Below, one piece after another: positions 1 to 6,853 of a stretch of 64,000 nt of DNA. This DNA comes from Cyclobacteriaceae bacterium. GTDB lineage: Bacteria; Bacteroidota; Bacteroidia; Cytophagales; Cyclobacteriaceae. The stretch spans positions 1 through 64,000 of the forward strand of contig JAHCHY010000002.1 of assembly GCA_026129485.1 (NCBI GenBank), read 5' to 3'. Position 1 is the first letter of the stretch; each line of letters begins with the position of its first letter. Under the pieces are notes generated by a model, which worked only from the letters and a program-made list of their open reading frames with translations, had not been told where the DNA came from and made no database searches. A program made the position numbers and the translations under genes.

Positions 1-572
1 TCAATACGGCCCTGATCTGCTGCATGCGAACTCACTTCCACAAAGCAATGCGTACAGTTTTCTGCCAGCATCTGAACTAACAATTCGTTAATCTGTATCG
101 GATCGGGTGTGGTGTGCGTGGCCGGTATTTCTTTATCCACAATTTTATTCACAACTGTGGATAACATTCCGCATCGATAACCTAATGATAAAAATAACTT
201 AAACAATAAGGTTGCGACTGTTGTTTTTCCGTTCGTACCGGTTACACCCACCAATTTTATCTTGGAGGATGGATTGCCGTAGAAGTTAGCGGCAATCACA
301 CCCAACGCTTTTGAGCTGTCTTTAACCGTTACATAAGTAACCCGTTCAGAAATTGTGTCTGGTAATTTTTGGCAAACAACAGCAATGGCCCCGCTGGCTA
401 TGGCTTTCTCGATAAAACTATGTCCATCGGATTGTGTGCCTTTAACAGCAACAAATAAAAATCCGGCCTGCACTTTTCGCGAATCGAACGCAATGCCCTT
501 TACTTCTACATTCATGTTACCCGATGTAGCGGTAATGTGCACTTTATATAATATGTCTTTCAGCTCAACCAT
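1..572 (-). CDS. murE: UDP-N-acetylmuramyl-tripeptide synthetase MurE (N-terminal part)
   Basis: Ligase that adds the third amino acid (normally meso-diaminopimelate in this phylum) to UDP-MurNAc-L-Ala-D-Glu in cytoplasmic peptidoglycan synthesis. About 190 N-terminal residues are present and the gene runs off the left edge. Visible are the Mur N-terminal domain (IAFDSRKVQAGFLFVAVKG, with GT and DGH following) and the ATP-binding P-loop VTGTNGKTT near residue 110, then TTPDP and EVSSHA, which are typical of MurE. The ATG at 572 overlaps the end of ftsI by 8 nt, indicating translational coupling inside the dcw operon. Substrate specificity (DAP or Lys) cannot be judged because the C-terminal domain is missing. 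Confidence 0.95.
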   Translation of the reverse strand, partial: MVELKDILYKVHITATSGNMNVEVKGIAFDSRKVQAGFLFVAVKGTQSDGHSFIEKAIASGAIAVVCQKLPDTISERVTYVTVKDSSKALGVIAANFYGNPSSKIKLVGVTGTNGKTTVATLLFKLFLSLGYRCGMLSTVVNKIVDKEIPATHTTPDPIQINELLVQMLAENCTHCFVEVSSHAADQGRI

Positions 573-2658
573 TCAATCGCAGGTAAATTCTCGATCCTTT
601 CGAAATTTTTGTTCCCGGTAAAAGCGACTGTTCCGTAACACGTCCTTTTCCTTCAAACGAAACCTGCAGGCCCGATTTCTCAAGCAGGTAAACGGCATCC
701 CGGTAGGTCATCCCGATTACATCCGGCACCTGGTCTTTTACAACGGGATTTTTTTTCCAAACAACAGCATTACCATTTTTAGCGGTCTTAATCCACTCCT
801 CATCTGTGGCTGAATGATTTGAGATCCCCAGTTCATTACTCAGCCGGGTAAGCTCTTCCTGATTTCCGGCACGAATAACCGGGAACACACCCGGTTCCTG
901 CACTTGTCTTTTCTCCATAGCCAAATGCAGGTTGATGTCGCGCGCGAAAATGTTATCGGCAATATCTTTGAATACCGGGCCGGCTACGTTATTTCCATAT
1001 TGATAAAAGCCGCGCGGATTTTTGATCAATACAATAGCGGAATACTTGGGCGCATGTGCCGGGAAGTAACCTACAAAAGATGTGATGTAGCGCTTTTCAT
1101 ACTTGCCGTTGCGCAGTATCTGTGCCGTACCGGTTTTTCCGGCAATACGATAATGTGCATTCTTCAGGTTGGTGGCAGTTCCGTGATCCACCACGCCTTC
1201 CAGCAAAAGCCTAAGCTTATCTAATGTTTTGTTCGAGCAGATTTTTCCGGTTATCTGTTCGGTTTCAAAATCCTGCTTTACACGATCGGCTTTGCTTACC
1301 GCGGTAACAAAAACCGGCTTAATCATTTTACCATCATTAGCTATAGCGTTGTAAAGGGTGAGGGTATGCAGCGGAGTTATTTCAAGCCCGTAACCATGCG
1401 ACATCCACGGCAGTGTAATACCACTCCAGTCTTTTGAATTGGGTCTTGGAATTTTGGGGTAGGCTTCTCCTGAAACCTGAACACCCAATGGTTTTGATAA
1501 TTTCAGCTTATCCACATACTCCAGAAAGCGTGATGGTTTGGTGCCAAAATACTTATCAGTAAGCTTAGCCATAGCTACATTGGATGAAAGCTCGAACGAC
1601 TGCTGTACTGTAATTTTTCCGTAACCACCTTCGTGGTGATCTTTCACTTTGCGATTGTAGAATGTGTATTCTCCATTACCGGTATTGATCGTATCGGTAA
1701 GCTGGAGATTCGTTTCTTCCAGCAATGCAATCATGGTTACCAGCTTGAATGTTGAACCCGGTTCCAGCGAACCACCAACCGCATGATTGAATTTTTCATA
1801 GAAACCACCATTACCATCGCTGCTTAGGTTTGATATTGCCTTGATGTGCCCGGTCTTCACTTCCATCACCACCACGGTACCTTCATCGGCATTATGCTTT
1901 TCCATGGCACGGTAGAGCGAAGTTTCGGCAACATCCTGCAGGTTGATATCAATAGTTGTATGGATATCCAGGCCATCAACGGCTTTGGTATTGTTGCCAT
2001 CAAACACGGGCTTCCAGGTGCCACCTGCAATTTTCTGAAAGAGCGCTTCACCATCCTGGCCACCCAGCACATCATCAAAGCTATACTCAAGACCCGCACC
2101 TTTTCCATCTTCGTTTACAAAGCCTACGGTTCTGCGGCTCAGGTTTGAGAATGGCCTGTACCGCACATCAATTTTCTCGAAGATTACACCGCCCCTGTAT
2201 CTTCCTTCGCGGAATATAGGCCAGCTCATCATTTCTTTTTTTGCCTGGTAGTTGATCTGCCTGCGATTGATAATTACATATTGCCTGCCGGCTGCGCGTG
2301 CATCTTTTAATAACTGCTTGTACTCGGAAGCAGAATGATCTTTATAATATCGCGAAAGCAACAGGCTGAGCGAGTCTATGCCGGCACGAAAAACTTCCGG
2401 CTTTGCCAGCGTAGGATCAATGGCTACTTTATAAAAAGGCAGGCTGGTGGCCAGCAGGCTCCCGTTATCCGAATAGATGTTGCCGCGTGTCGCTTTCACT
2501 TTCCGGTAGTCAAAATGAATCTCTTCGCTCAGCTTTTCCCACTTCGCACCATCTACCACCTGGATATGACCAATTTTTGCGGCCACACAGATCGCAAAAA
2601 TCATCACACCCAAAAAGGCTACCCGCACACGGACTAATATGGACTTCTTAATATTCAC
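565..2658 (-). CDS. ftsI: Division-specific penicillin-binding protein (FtsI/PBP3) with PASTA domain
   Basis: Monofunctional transpeptidase that crosslinks septal peptidoglycan in the periplasm. The 697 residues contain one N-terminal membrane segment (about 8-28), a dimerisation domain with the RGNIYSDNG motif (58-66), and a transpeptidase domain with the three active-site motifs STFK (302-305, Ser302 nucleophile), SSN (358-360) and KTGTAQ (508-513). A C-terminal PASTA domain follows (VPDVIGMTYRDAVYLLEKSGL). It lies between ftsL and murE and overlaps both (11 and 8 nt), the usual dcw order. The single PASTA domain is common in Bacteroidota FtsI. Nothing essential is missing. Confidence 0.97.
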   Translation of the reverse strand: MNIKKSILVRVRVAFLGVMIFAICVAAKIGHIQVVDGAKWEKLSEEIHFDYRKVKATRGNIYSDNGSLLATSLPFYKVAIDPTLAKPEVFRAGIDSLSLLLSRYYKDHSASEYKQLLKDARAAGRQYVIINRRQINYQAKKEMMSWPIFREGRYRGGVIFEKIDVRYRPFSNLSRRTVGFVNEDGKGAGLEYSFDDVLGGQDGEALFQKIAGGTWKPVFDGNNTKAVDGLDIHTTIDINLQDVAETSLYRAMEKHNADEGTVVVMEVKTGHIKAISNLSSDGNGGFYEKFNHAVGGSLEPGSTFKLVTMIALLEETNLQLTDTINTGNGEYTFYNRKVKDHHEGGYGKITVQQSFELSSNVAMAKLTDKYFGTKPSRFLEYVDKLKLSKPLGVQVSGEAYPKIPRPNSKDWSGITLPWMSHGYGLEITPLHTLTLYNAIANDGKMIKPVFVTAVSKADRVKQDFETEQITGKICSNKTLDKLRLLLEGVVDHGTATNLKNAHYRIAGKTGTAQILRNGKYEKRYITSFVGYFPAHAPKYSAIVLIKNPRGFYQYGNNVAGPVFKDIADNIFARDINLHLAMEKRQVQEPGVFPVIRAGNQEELTRLSNELGISNHSATDEEWIKTAKNGNAVVWKKNPVVKDQVPDVIGMTYRDAVYLLEKSGLQVSFEGKGRVTEQSLLPGTKISKGSRIYLRLNG

Positions 2659-3058
2659 TTGCGTCTACAACAACTTTAAATGGGGGATTCAAGCTTTCTC
2701 TCAAACCCAATTCTTTTACCCTGCGGGCAACTTCGCTTTGCTTGCTGGCATACATAATGTCTGCCTTCAGCGTGGTATAATCGGCACGCAGGTCTTCTAC
2801 CTCGGTTTGCATACGATCAATCTTGCGAATGGTCTTTTCTGCATAGTGAGTATTGCCGATGTAGATTAAGCTCAACAGCACCACAAACAGAACTTTAGGC
2901 AGGTATTGAACCGGGAAGCCTTCTTCGAAATAAGCTTCCAGCTTCATCTTCTTTTCCAAACCGGAAAAAATGCTTGGTCCGGGAGCGGAGGTTTTTTCCT
3001 TCACCCTCGATTCGTTACCCTTGCCGGGTTCCATTATCCTGAATTTGTTCTCACTCAT
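2648..3058 (-). CDS. ftsL: FtsL-like cell division protein
   Basis: Small bitopic membrane protein of the divisome, expected to work with FtsB/FtsQ in activating septal synthesis. The 136 residues contain a hydrophilic cytoplasmic tail (1-50), one membrane segment (about 53-68), a coiled-coil-like stretch (about 74-105) and a short periplasmic tail. FtsL is poorly conserved in sequence, so the call rests on this topology and on the position between rsmH and ftsI, where Bacteroidota place ftsL. The 11-nt overlap with ftsI supports co-translation. Confidence 0.85.
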   Translation of the reverse strand: MSENKFRIMEPGKGNESRVKEKTSAPGPSIFSGLEKKMKLEAYFEEGFPVQYLPKVLFVVLLSLIYIGNTHYAEKTIRKIDRMQTEVEDLRADYTTLKADIMYASKQSEVARRVKELGLRESLNPPFKVVVDASEY

Positions 3059-3099
3059 AAGCTCGTCCTATCCTCTCCATAAAAAGAGGTTTGGTATTT

Positions 3100-4047
3100 T
3101 TAATTGTTATTTATTCGTTCAGCTATCCGCAGCTTGGCGCTGCGGGCACGCTTGTTTTCCTCTACTTCTTTTTCCGAAGCCTCTATGGGCTTTCGGCTTA
3201 TTGCCCGGAAAGGTTTGATCGGGTTGCCGTAAAAATCTTTTTCCAGCTCACCAAACACCTTTCCGGTATTGATATAATTTTTCACCATCCTGTCTTCCAG
3301 CGAATGGTAGCTCATAACCACCAGCCTGCCACCCGGCTTTAACACTTCGCCACATTGGTGCAAAAAGTCTTCAAGCGCTTTCATCTCTTCGTTTACTTCG
3401 ATGCGTAGCGCCTGAAACACCTGGGCGAAATATTTGTGCTCCTTGCCTCGCGGAGCGATGCTTTGTAAAGCATTTTTTAATTCGAGCGTGGTAGTAAGGG
3501 ATTGTTGCACGCGGGCTGTTATAATAGCTTTAGCTGCAGTGCGTGCATTTTTCAGCTCGCCATACATGCCTAAAATCCGATGCAGCTCTTCCTCGCTGTA
3601 TGCACTAAGTATAGTGGCCGCGGTTTGTTTAATCTTGCGATCCATGCGCATATCCAGCGGCCCTTCAAACCGGGTGGAGAAGCCTCTTTCCGGTGAATCG
3701 ATCTGGTGCGATGAAATGCCCAGATCAGCCAGTATCCCATCTACCTGAGTTACTCCATTCAACTTTAGGTACTGTTTCATGTACCGGAAGTTCGTCTGAC
3801 AGAATGTAAAAGAACGACTTTGAATATTTTCAGCCTGTCGCTTTGCGTCTTCATCCTGATCGAAAGCAATCAACCGGCCTTCCATCAGGTTTTCGAGAAT
3901 TTTTAAGCTGTGTCCGCCTCCGCCAAACGTGGCATCTACATATACTGCATCTGGTTTAAGATTCAGCGCTTCGATGCACTCGGTTAACATCACAGGCCTG
4001 TGATAGTTACTGGTTGCTGGCGGTGGGATGCTGGATGACTTACTCAT
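3100..4047 (-). CDS. rsmH: 16S rRNA (cytosine(1402)-N4)-methyltransferase RsmH
   Basis: S-adenosylmethionine-dependent enzyme that methylates N4 of C1402 in the decoding centre of 16S rRNA. The 315 residues match the family length. Near the N terminus YHRPVMLTECIEAL leads into the SAM-binding motif VDATFGGGGHS (about 37-47). Further on are DGILADLGISSHQID, the RGFSTRFEGPLDMRMD block and the C-terminal VVMSYHSLEDRMVK block, all diagnostic of RsmH/MraW. It is the second gene of the dcw operon, 35 nt after mraZ and 41 nt before ftsL. Confidence 0.97.
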   Translation of the reverse strand: MSKSSSIPPPATSNYHRPVMLTECIEALNLKPDAVYVDATFGGGGHSLKILENLMEGRLIAFDQDEDAKRQAENIQSRSFTFCQTNFRYMKQYLKLNGVTQVDGILADLGISSHQIDSPERGFSTRFEGPLDMRMDRKIKQTAATILSAYSEEELHRILGMYGELKNARTAAKAIITARVQQSLTTTLELKNALQSIAPRGKEHKYFAQVFQALRIEVNEEMKALEDFLHQCGEVLKPGGRLVVMSYHSLEDRMVKNYINTGKVFGELEKDFYGNPIKPFRAISRKPIEASEKEVEENKRARSAKLRIAERINNN

Positions 4048-4082
4048 ATTTTCCGTTCCAGTATCGTTTTTCCAGTGGCCAG

Positions 4083-4532
4083 TTACTCGTTCAGGTACTT
4101 CTCGGCCAGCTTCGACAATTCACTTGGGTCCTGGATCAGGTTCTTCTCATACACAGTCGGGTTCCAGACTTCAACTTTGCTACCTGTGCCTACCAGCATC
4201 GCTTCTTTCTCTACCTGGGCATAAGCCAGCATGCTTTTGGGGATCAGGAACCGGCCATTGCTGTCCAGCTCTACCGTTACTACCCCCGACAAAAAGCTGC
4301 GCTGCAAATCGCGATACTCTTTGTTGAACTCGCTGAGTCCGGAAATTTTTGAGAAGACCTTTTTGAACTCCACCATTGGGTACATGATGAGGCATGGCTC
4401 AAAGCCGCGCCTGATCACAAGCTCCTGCACCCCGCCTTCCGGCTCGGGCAACTGGGCTTTGATCCGCGCAGGCAGAACAATCCTGCCTTTGGCATCAAGC
4501 TTACACTCATATTCACTGGTGAAGAAAGTCAT
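4083..4532 (-). CDS. mraZ: Transcriptional regulator MraZ
   Basis: First gene of the dcw cluster. MraZ proteins form rings, bind direct repeats upstream of mraZ and repress or modulate the cluster (established in E. coli and mycoplasmas). The 149 residues contain two SpoVT/AbrB-like halves, each with its signature: DAKGRIVLPARIK near the N terminus and DSNGRFLIPKSML near residue 92. The start at 4532 lies about 28 nt downstream of the predicted transcription start. Four decamer repeats upstream are the likely binding sites, so autoregulation is expected. Confidence 0.97.
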   Translation of the reverse strand: MTFFTSEYECKLDAKGRIVLPARIKAQLPEPEGGVQELVIRRGFEPCLIMYPMVEFKKVFSKISGLSEFNKEYRDLQRSFLSGVVTVELDSNGRFLIPKSMLAYAQVEKEAMLVGTGSKVEVWNPTVYEKNLIQDPSELSKLAEKYLNE

Positions 4533-4563
4533 GACTTTGTAGTGGTTGTCTATTTCTCCTAAG

Positions 4564-4593
4564 CAAACTTAAGTAACTTTCAACCACTTTCAA
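4564..4593 (-). promoter_or_regulatory. mraZ/dcw promoter (TTG-N19-TAAGTTTG)
   Basis: On the minus strand TTG (4593-4591), a 19-nt spacer and TAAGTTTG (4571-4564) match the Bacteroidota primary sigma consensus TTG-N19-TAnnTTTG exactly. The predicted start lies near 4560, giving a leader of about 28 nt. The TTG falls inside the MraZ box array. Confidence 0.7.
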
Positions 4594-4610
4594 CCACTTT
4601 AACCCACTTT
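4571..4610 (-). promoter_or_regulatory. MraZ box array (four decamers)
   Basis: Four direct repeats with a 10-bp period, read on the minus strand: GTGGGTTAAA, GTGGTTGAAA, GTGGTTGAAA and a degenerate GTTACTTAAG. MraZ is known to bind tandem GTGGG/TGGG-type repeats with helical-turn spacing just upstream of its own gene. The array covers the -33 element and spacer of the mraZ promoter, which suggests repression by occlusion. Confidence 0.75.
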
Positions 4611-5068
4611 TTTACATTTTATCGCATCTCTCGCCCACAAAACGAGGCACGAAAACGCTTTTAATTGAATAACAGTCCGGGCCTAAATAAACCAAACCGA
4701 GCACCGGGCTAACCAAGACTGTTTGGTCAAAACATTGAATTTTGAGTAAAAAATGGGTATTCTTTGGGAGCTGGAGAGTTAGCAGAAGCACAGCAAGCGA
4801 TGTGTTGAGGATAAATTACCGGCAAAAAAATGCCTGTAAGCACTACAAGGCGGGCTTGAAAAAATTTTCCGGGGATTTTTCGAAATTTTCGATGAATGAC
4901 ATCATTCTTCCCGATTCCCCGGTAAGTCCGGGGGTGTTCCGGGCCTGTGCGGTTAAAGAAATACGAGAACTTTAGGTACTCCGTATTTCTGTTATAATTA
5001 ATGTGATAACCTTAAACCATTCTGTCTACCGCTGTCGCTAACCTTTAGAACCAGTGGTTCAGACAAAA
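4611..5068. other. Intergenic region without a supported gene
   Basis: No convincing coding sequence. A 77-codon open frame from 4742 starts with TTG and has no recognisable composition or ribosome site. A plus-strand promoter-like sequence (TTG at 4735-4737, 20 nt, then TATTCTTTG at 4758-4766) could start a transcript that ends at the 5069-5093 hairpin, but that hairpin has its good U-tract on the other strand. I see no tRNA, SRP RNA, tmRNA or RNase P signature here. Confidence 0.4.
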
Positions 5069-5093
5069 AAAGCCCCCACGTCCTGGGGGCTTT
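5069..5093 (-). terminator. Rho-independent terminator
   Basis: Perfect 9-bp stem AAAGCCCCC/GGGGGCTTT (5069-5077 with 5085-5093) and a 7-nt loop. Read on the minus strand it is followed by a run of T, a strong intrinsic terminator for the small RNA and for read-through from the 5422 gene. On the plus strand the T-tract is interrupted. Confidence 0.85.
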
Positions 5094-5167
5094 ATCCTTC
5101 TTCTTTTCTATTTAATTAACCAAAACTTATGAAGAATTTTCTACTAATTTCTTAGCAGGAAGGATAC
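5069..5167 (-). ncRNA. Predicted structured small RNA under a regulon promoter
   Basis: Unrecognised RNA candidate of about 100 nt. The minus-strand promoter is TTG (5198-5196), 18 nt, TACTTTTG (5177-5170), which puts the 5' end near 5167. ATCCTTC (5165-5159) can pair with GAAGGAT (5100-5094), closing a 7-bp stem. Inside it CTGCTAAGAAATTAGTAG (5158-5141) forms a 7-bp hairpin (one G-U pair) with a GAAA tetraloop, followed by about 40 nt of A/U-rich linker. The transcript ends in a 9-bp GC-rich terminator with seven Us. No reading frame of note lies on the same strand. The promoter carries a variant of the 19-bp operator found across the next 30 kb. Confidence 0.5.
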
Positions 5168-5169
5168 GA

Positions 5170-5217
5170 CAAAAGTATGCTCTTAATGAAAGCGACAAAT
5201 CACCCTTAAATGATGAA
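5170..5217 (-). promoter_or_regulatory. 19-bp operator variant plus promoter of the small RNA
   Basis: In promoter orientation the operator reads TTCATCATTTAAGGGTGAT (5217-5199). The proximal half GGGTGAT is perfect and the distal half is degenerate. Its proximal end is exactly 21 nt from the -7 box TACTTTTG (5177-5170), the same geometry as the other sites in this block. A TTG directly abuts the operator, so this promoter may be less dependent on an activator. Confidence 0.5.
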
Positions 5218-5421
5218 AGTTCCTTTAAAAACCATTTAAGGAAACAGAATACTACCCCGCTTACGGTATTGATCTCTATGCCAGAGTCCCCATGTGTTCA
5301 GCATCAGCATGCCTCACTTATTCTTATCTGAAACATGTAATTCAGTAAATGCCAGCACGCTTCCATACCGGGAAAAAAACCCAAGGCATAACAAAAGAAA
5401 TAACTGAAAAGACTTGCGTGC
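5218..5421. other. Intergenic, no gene seen
   Basis: Stretch between the small-RNA promoter and the 3' end of the lipoprotein gene at 5422. No open frame or motif was recognised. It may be the 3' untranslated part of the lipoprotein transcript, which would end at the 5069-5093 terminator. Confidence 0.4.
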
Positions 5422-5727
5422 CTATGGAATTAATGTAGCGAGCTTGTTGCCTTGCCGATCCACCTGATAGGCATACAGGATTGACTTACTATAACCAATC
5501 CATATCTCTGAATCATCCTGCAAAGGGTAAACATAAATATGGATGCCACTGCCAATATCCCGCGCGGGTTCGCCAAAAGTTTTGACCAACTGGCTGTACG
5601 TCATGTCCTGATGCAGCAATGACTTGAAGCTTTCAAATGTTGGTTCATGAATGCTTTTTTCTTCTGTGCAGGAATATAAAGAAATGAGCAGACAAAAAAG
5701 AAAGAATAGCTTCGCTGGATTTTTCAT
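5422..5727 (-). CDS. Small lipoprotein with BamE/SmpA-like fold
   Basis: 101 residues. A signal peptide ends in a lipobox (LYSC, Cys20), so the product should be an acylated envelope protein. The rest (LLHQDMTYSQLVKTFGEPARD, then YVYPLQDDSEIWIGY) resembles the BamE/SmpA/BLIP-like pattern of a helical 'GMTyaqVvkllGkP' segment followed by beta strands. The function is not known; such proteins often assist envelope assembly or bind other proteins. The -7 box TAATTTTG ends only 4 nt before the ATG at 5727, so the mRNA is predicted to be leaderless or nearly so. It belongs to the operator-controlled set. Confidence 0.75.
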   Translation of the reverse strand: MKNPAKLFFLFCLLISLYSCTEEKSIHEPTFESFKSLLHQDMTYSQLVKTFGEPARDIGSGIHIYVYPLQDDSEIWIGYSKSILYAYQVDRQGNKLATLIP

Positions 5728-5731
5728 GCAT

Positions 5732-5779
5732 CAAAATTATACGCGAAAGACATTACTTAAATCACTCATTACAGGTGAT
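5732..5779 (-). promoter_or_regulatory. 19-bp operator and -7 box, lipoprotein gene
   Basis: Operator ATCACCTGTAATGAGTGAT in promoter orientation (5779-5761), 21 nt, then a perfect TAATTTTG (5739-5732). It lies between divergent genes. In the plus direction toward 5866 only a weak CAATCTTG (5800-5807) is seen at 20 nt, so the main target is probably the lipoprotein gene, with a possible second effect on the 5866 gene. Confidence 0.6.
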
Positions 5780-5865
5780 GTATTTGAATATTCTAAAGTC
5801 AATCTTGTGAATCGGCTACGGCTATCATTATTTACATTGTTCGTTACATCTTTTGAATCTTAATT

Positions 5866-6717
5866 ATGAAAAGAATATTCATCCTTGGCTTTTCCGTTTA
5901 CGCCTTCCTGTGCAATGCCCAATCCAACAAAGCGATTACCGGACTGATAAATGCCGAAAAATCATTTGCGGCAACTTCGGCACAAAAAAGCACGAAAGTT
6001 GCTTTTTTAGAAAACCTTGCGGATGATGCCGTGCTTTTCAAACGGGGCATCGTGAACGGAAAAAAATTCTGGCAGGAAGTTCCCGAGAGTAATGACAAGC
6101 TCACCTGGGAGCCGCAGTTTGCCGACATTTCCATAGGGGGTGATTTTGGTTACACCACCGGCCCTTTTCAGCAGTTTCAAAACCGCACCGATGAGCAGCC
6201 GGTTGGTGGCGGGCATTACATATCCGTCTGGCAAAAGCTGAACGGAAAATGGAAAGTGCTGATTGATGCCGGTGTCGGCCATCCGCCTGCGGATCTGAGT
6301 ACATGGGAGACTGTTTCGCGTATCGGAACAACAAAATCAAAAACCGGTCATGAAAGACTCAAGGCAGAAATAGAAACGCTGGAATCGGCTTTCCGGGAAA
6401 CGTTTAAGCAGAAGGGAGCTACTGCATTTACCGATTACCTCTCCACGGAAGCCCGGATGTACCGCCCCATGCAAGCGCCTCACCGCGAAAATAATATTGC
6501 AGCGTTATTAGCGGAAACAGACAAAAAGTTTGCGTACAATACTCCTGTCGATACACGCATAGCCCCTGCCGGGGATATGGCGTTTACATACGGCAATGTT
6601 GATATTGAAATTATACGCGATGGAAACACACGCCAGCTAAAAGGCAACTACCTGCGCATCTGGAAAAAAGAGAAGGGAGAAACGTGGAAAATTGTGGCAG
6701 ATGTGATCTCGTTGTAG
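5866..6717 (+). CDS. Secreted protein with two NTF2-like (DUF4440/SnoaL-type) domains
   Basis: 283 residues with a cleavable signal peptide (CNAQ). Two related cone-shaped NTF2-like domains follow: about 22-145 (FAATSAQKSTKVAFLENLADDAVLF ... GGGHYISVWQKLNGKWKVLIDAGVG) and about 160-283 (FRETFKQKGATAFTDYLSTEARMYRP ... GNYLRIWKKEKGETWKIVADV). Such domains bind small ligands or act as isomerase-like enzymes, but most secreted DUF4440 proteins have no assigned function. The gene opens a plus-strand run with the amidohydrolase and propeller genes, and the shared intergenic operator lies 86 nt upstream. Confidence 0.8.
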   Translation: MKRIFILGFSVYAFLCNAQSNKAITGLINAEKSFAATSAQKSTKVAFLENLADDAVLFKRGIVNGKKFWQEVPESNDKLTWEPQFADISIGGDFGYTTGPFQQFQNRTDEQPVGGGHYISVWQKLNGKWKVLIDAGVGHPPADLSTWETVSRIGTTKSKTGHERLKAEIETLESAFRETFKQKGATAFTDYLSTEARMYRPMQAPHRENNIAALLAETDKKFAYNTPVDTRIAPAGDMAFTYGNVDIEIIRDGNTRQLKGNYLRIWKKEKGETWKIVADVISL

Positions 6718-6783
6718 AACAACAATCCTTTTGCCTGGTTAGGCATCATCCATAAGCAAATCAAAGGAACACGATATTCCCCC

Positions 6784-6830
6784 ATCGCCCGAAAAGGGTG
6801 ATTAAATATTTAAGCTCATTGCTTAGTTTG
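6784..6830 (+). promoter_or_regulatory. 19-bp operator and -7 box, amidohydrolase operon
   Basis: Operator ATCGCCCGAAAAGGGTGAT (6784-6802), one of the most symmetrical copies, followed after 20 nt by TTAGTTTG (6823-6830; at 21 nt the reading is TAGTTTG). The coding start is at 6854, giving a leader of about 20 nt. No TTG lies at the -33 position. Confidence 0.6.
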
Positions 6831-6853
6831 CTTTATTAACTACCTGTTACTAT

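Noticed and set aside
4735-5100. A plus-strand transcript of about 320 nt from the promoter-like 4735-4766 to the 5069-5093 hairpin, with a 77-codon frame
   Set aside because: The hairpin's U-tract is on the minus strand, the frame starts with TTG and has no coding character, and no structure was convincing. Kept only as a note in the intergenic entry.
5129-5155. Eight-codon plus-strand mini-ORF (MKNFLLIS)
   Set aside because: It lies antisense within the small-RNA candidate and has no promoter or ribosome site of its own. Its hydrophobic look is probably accidental.
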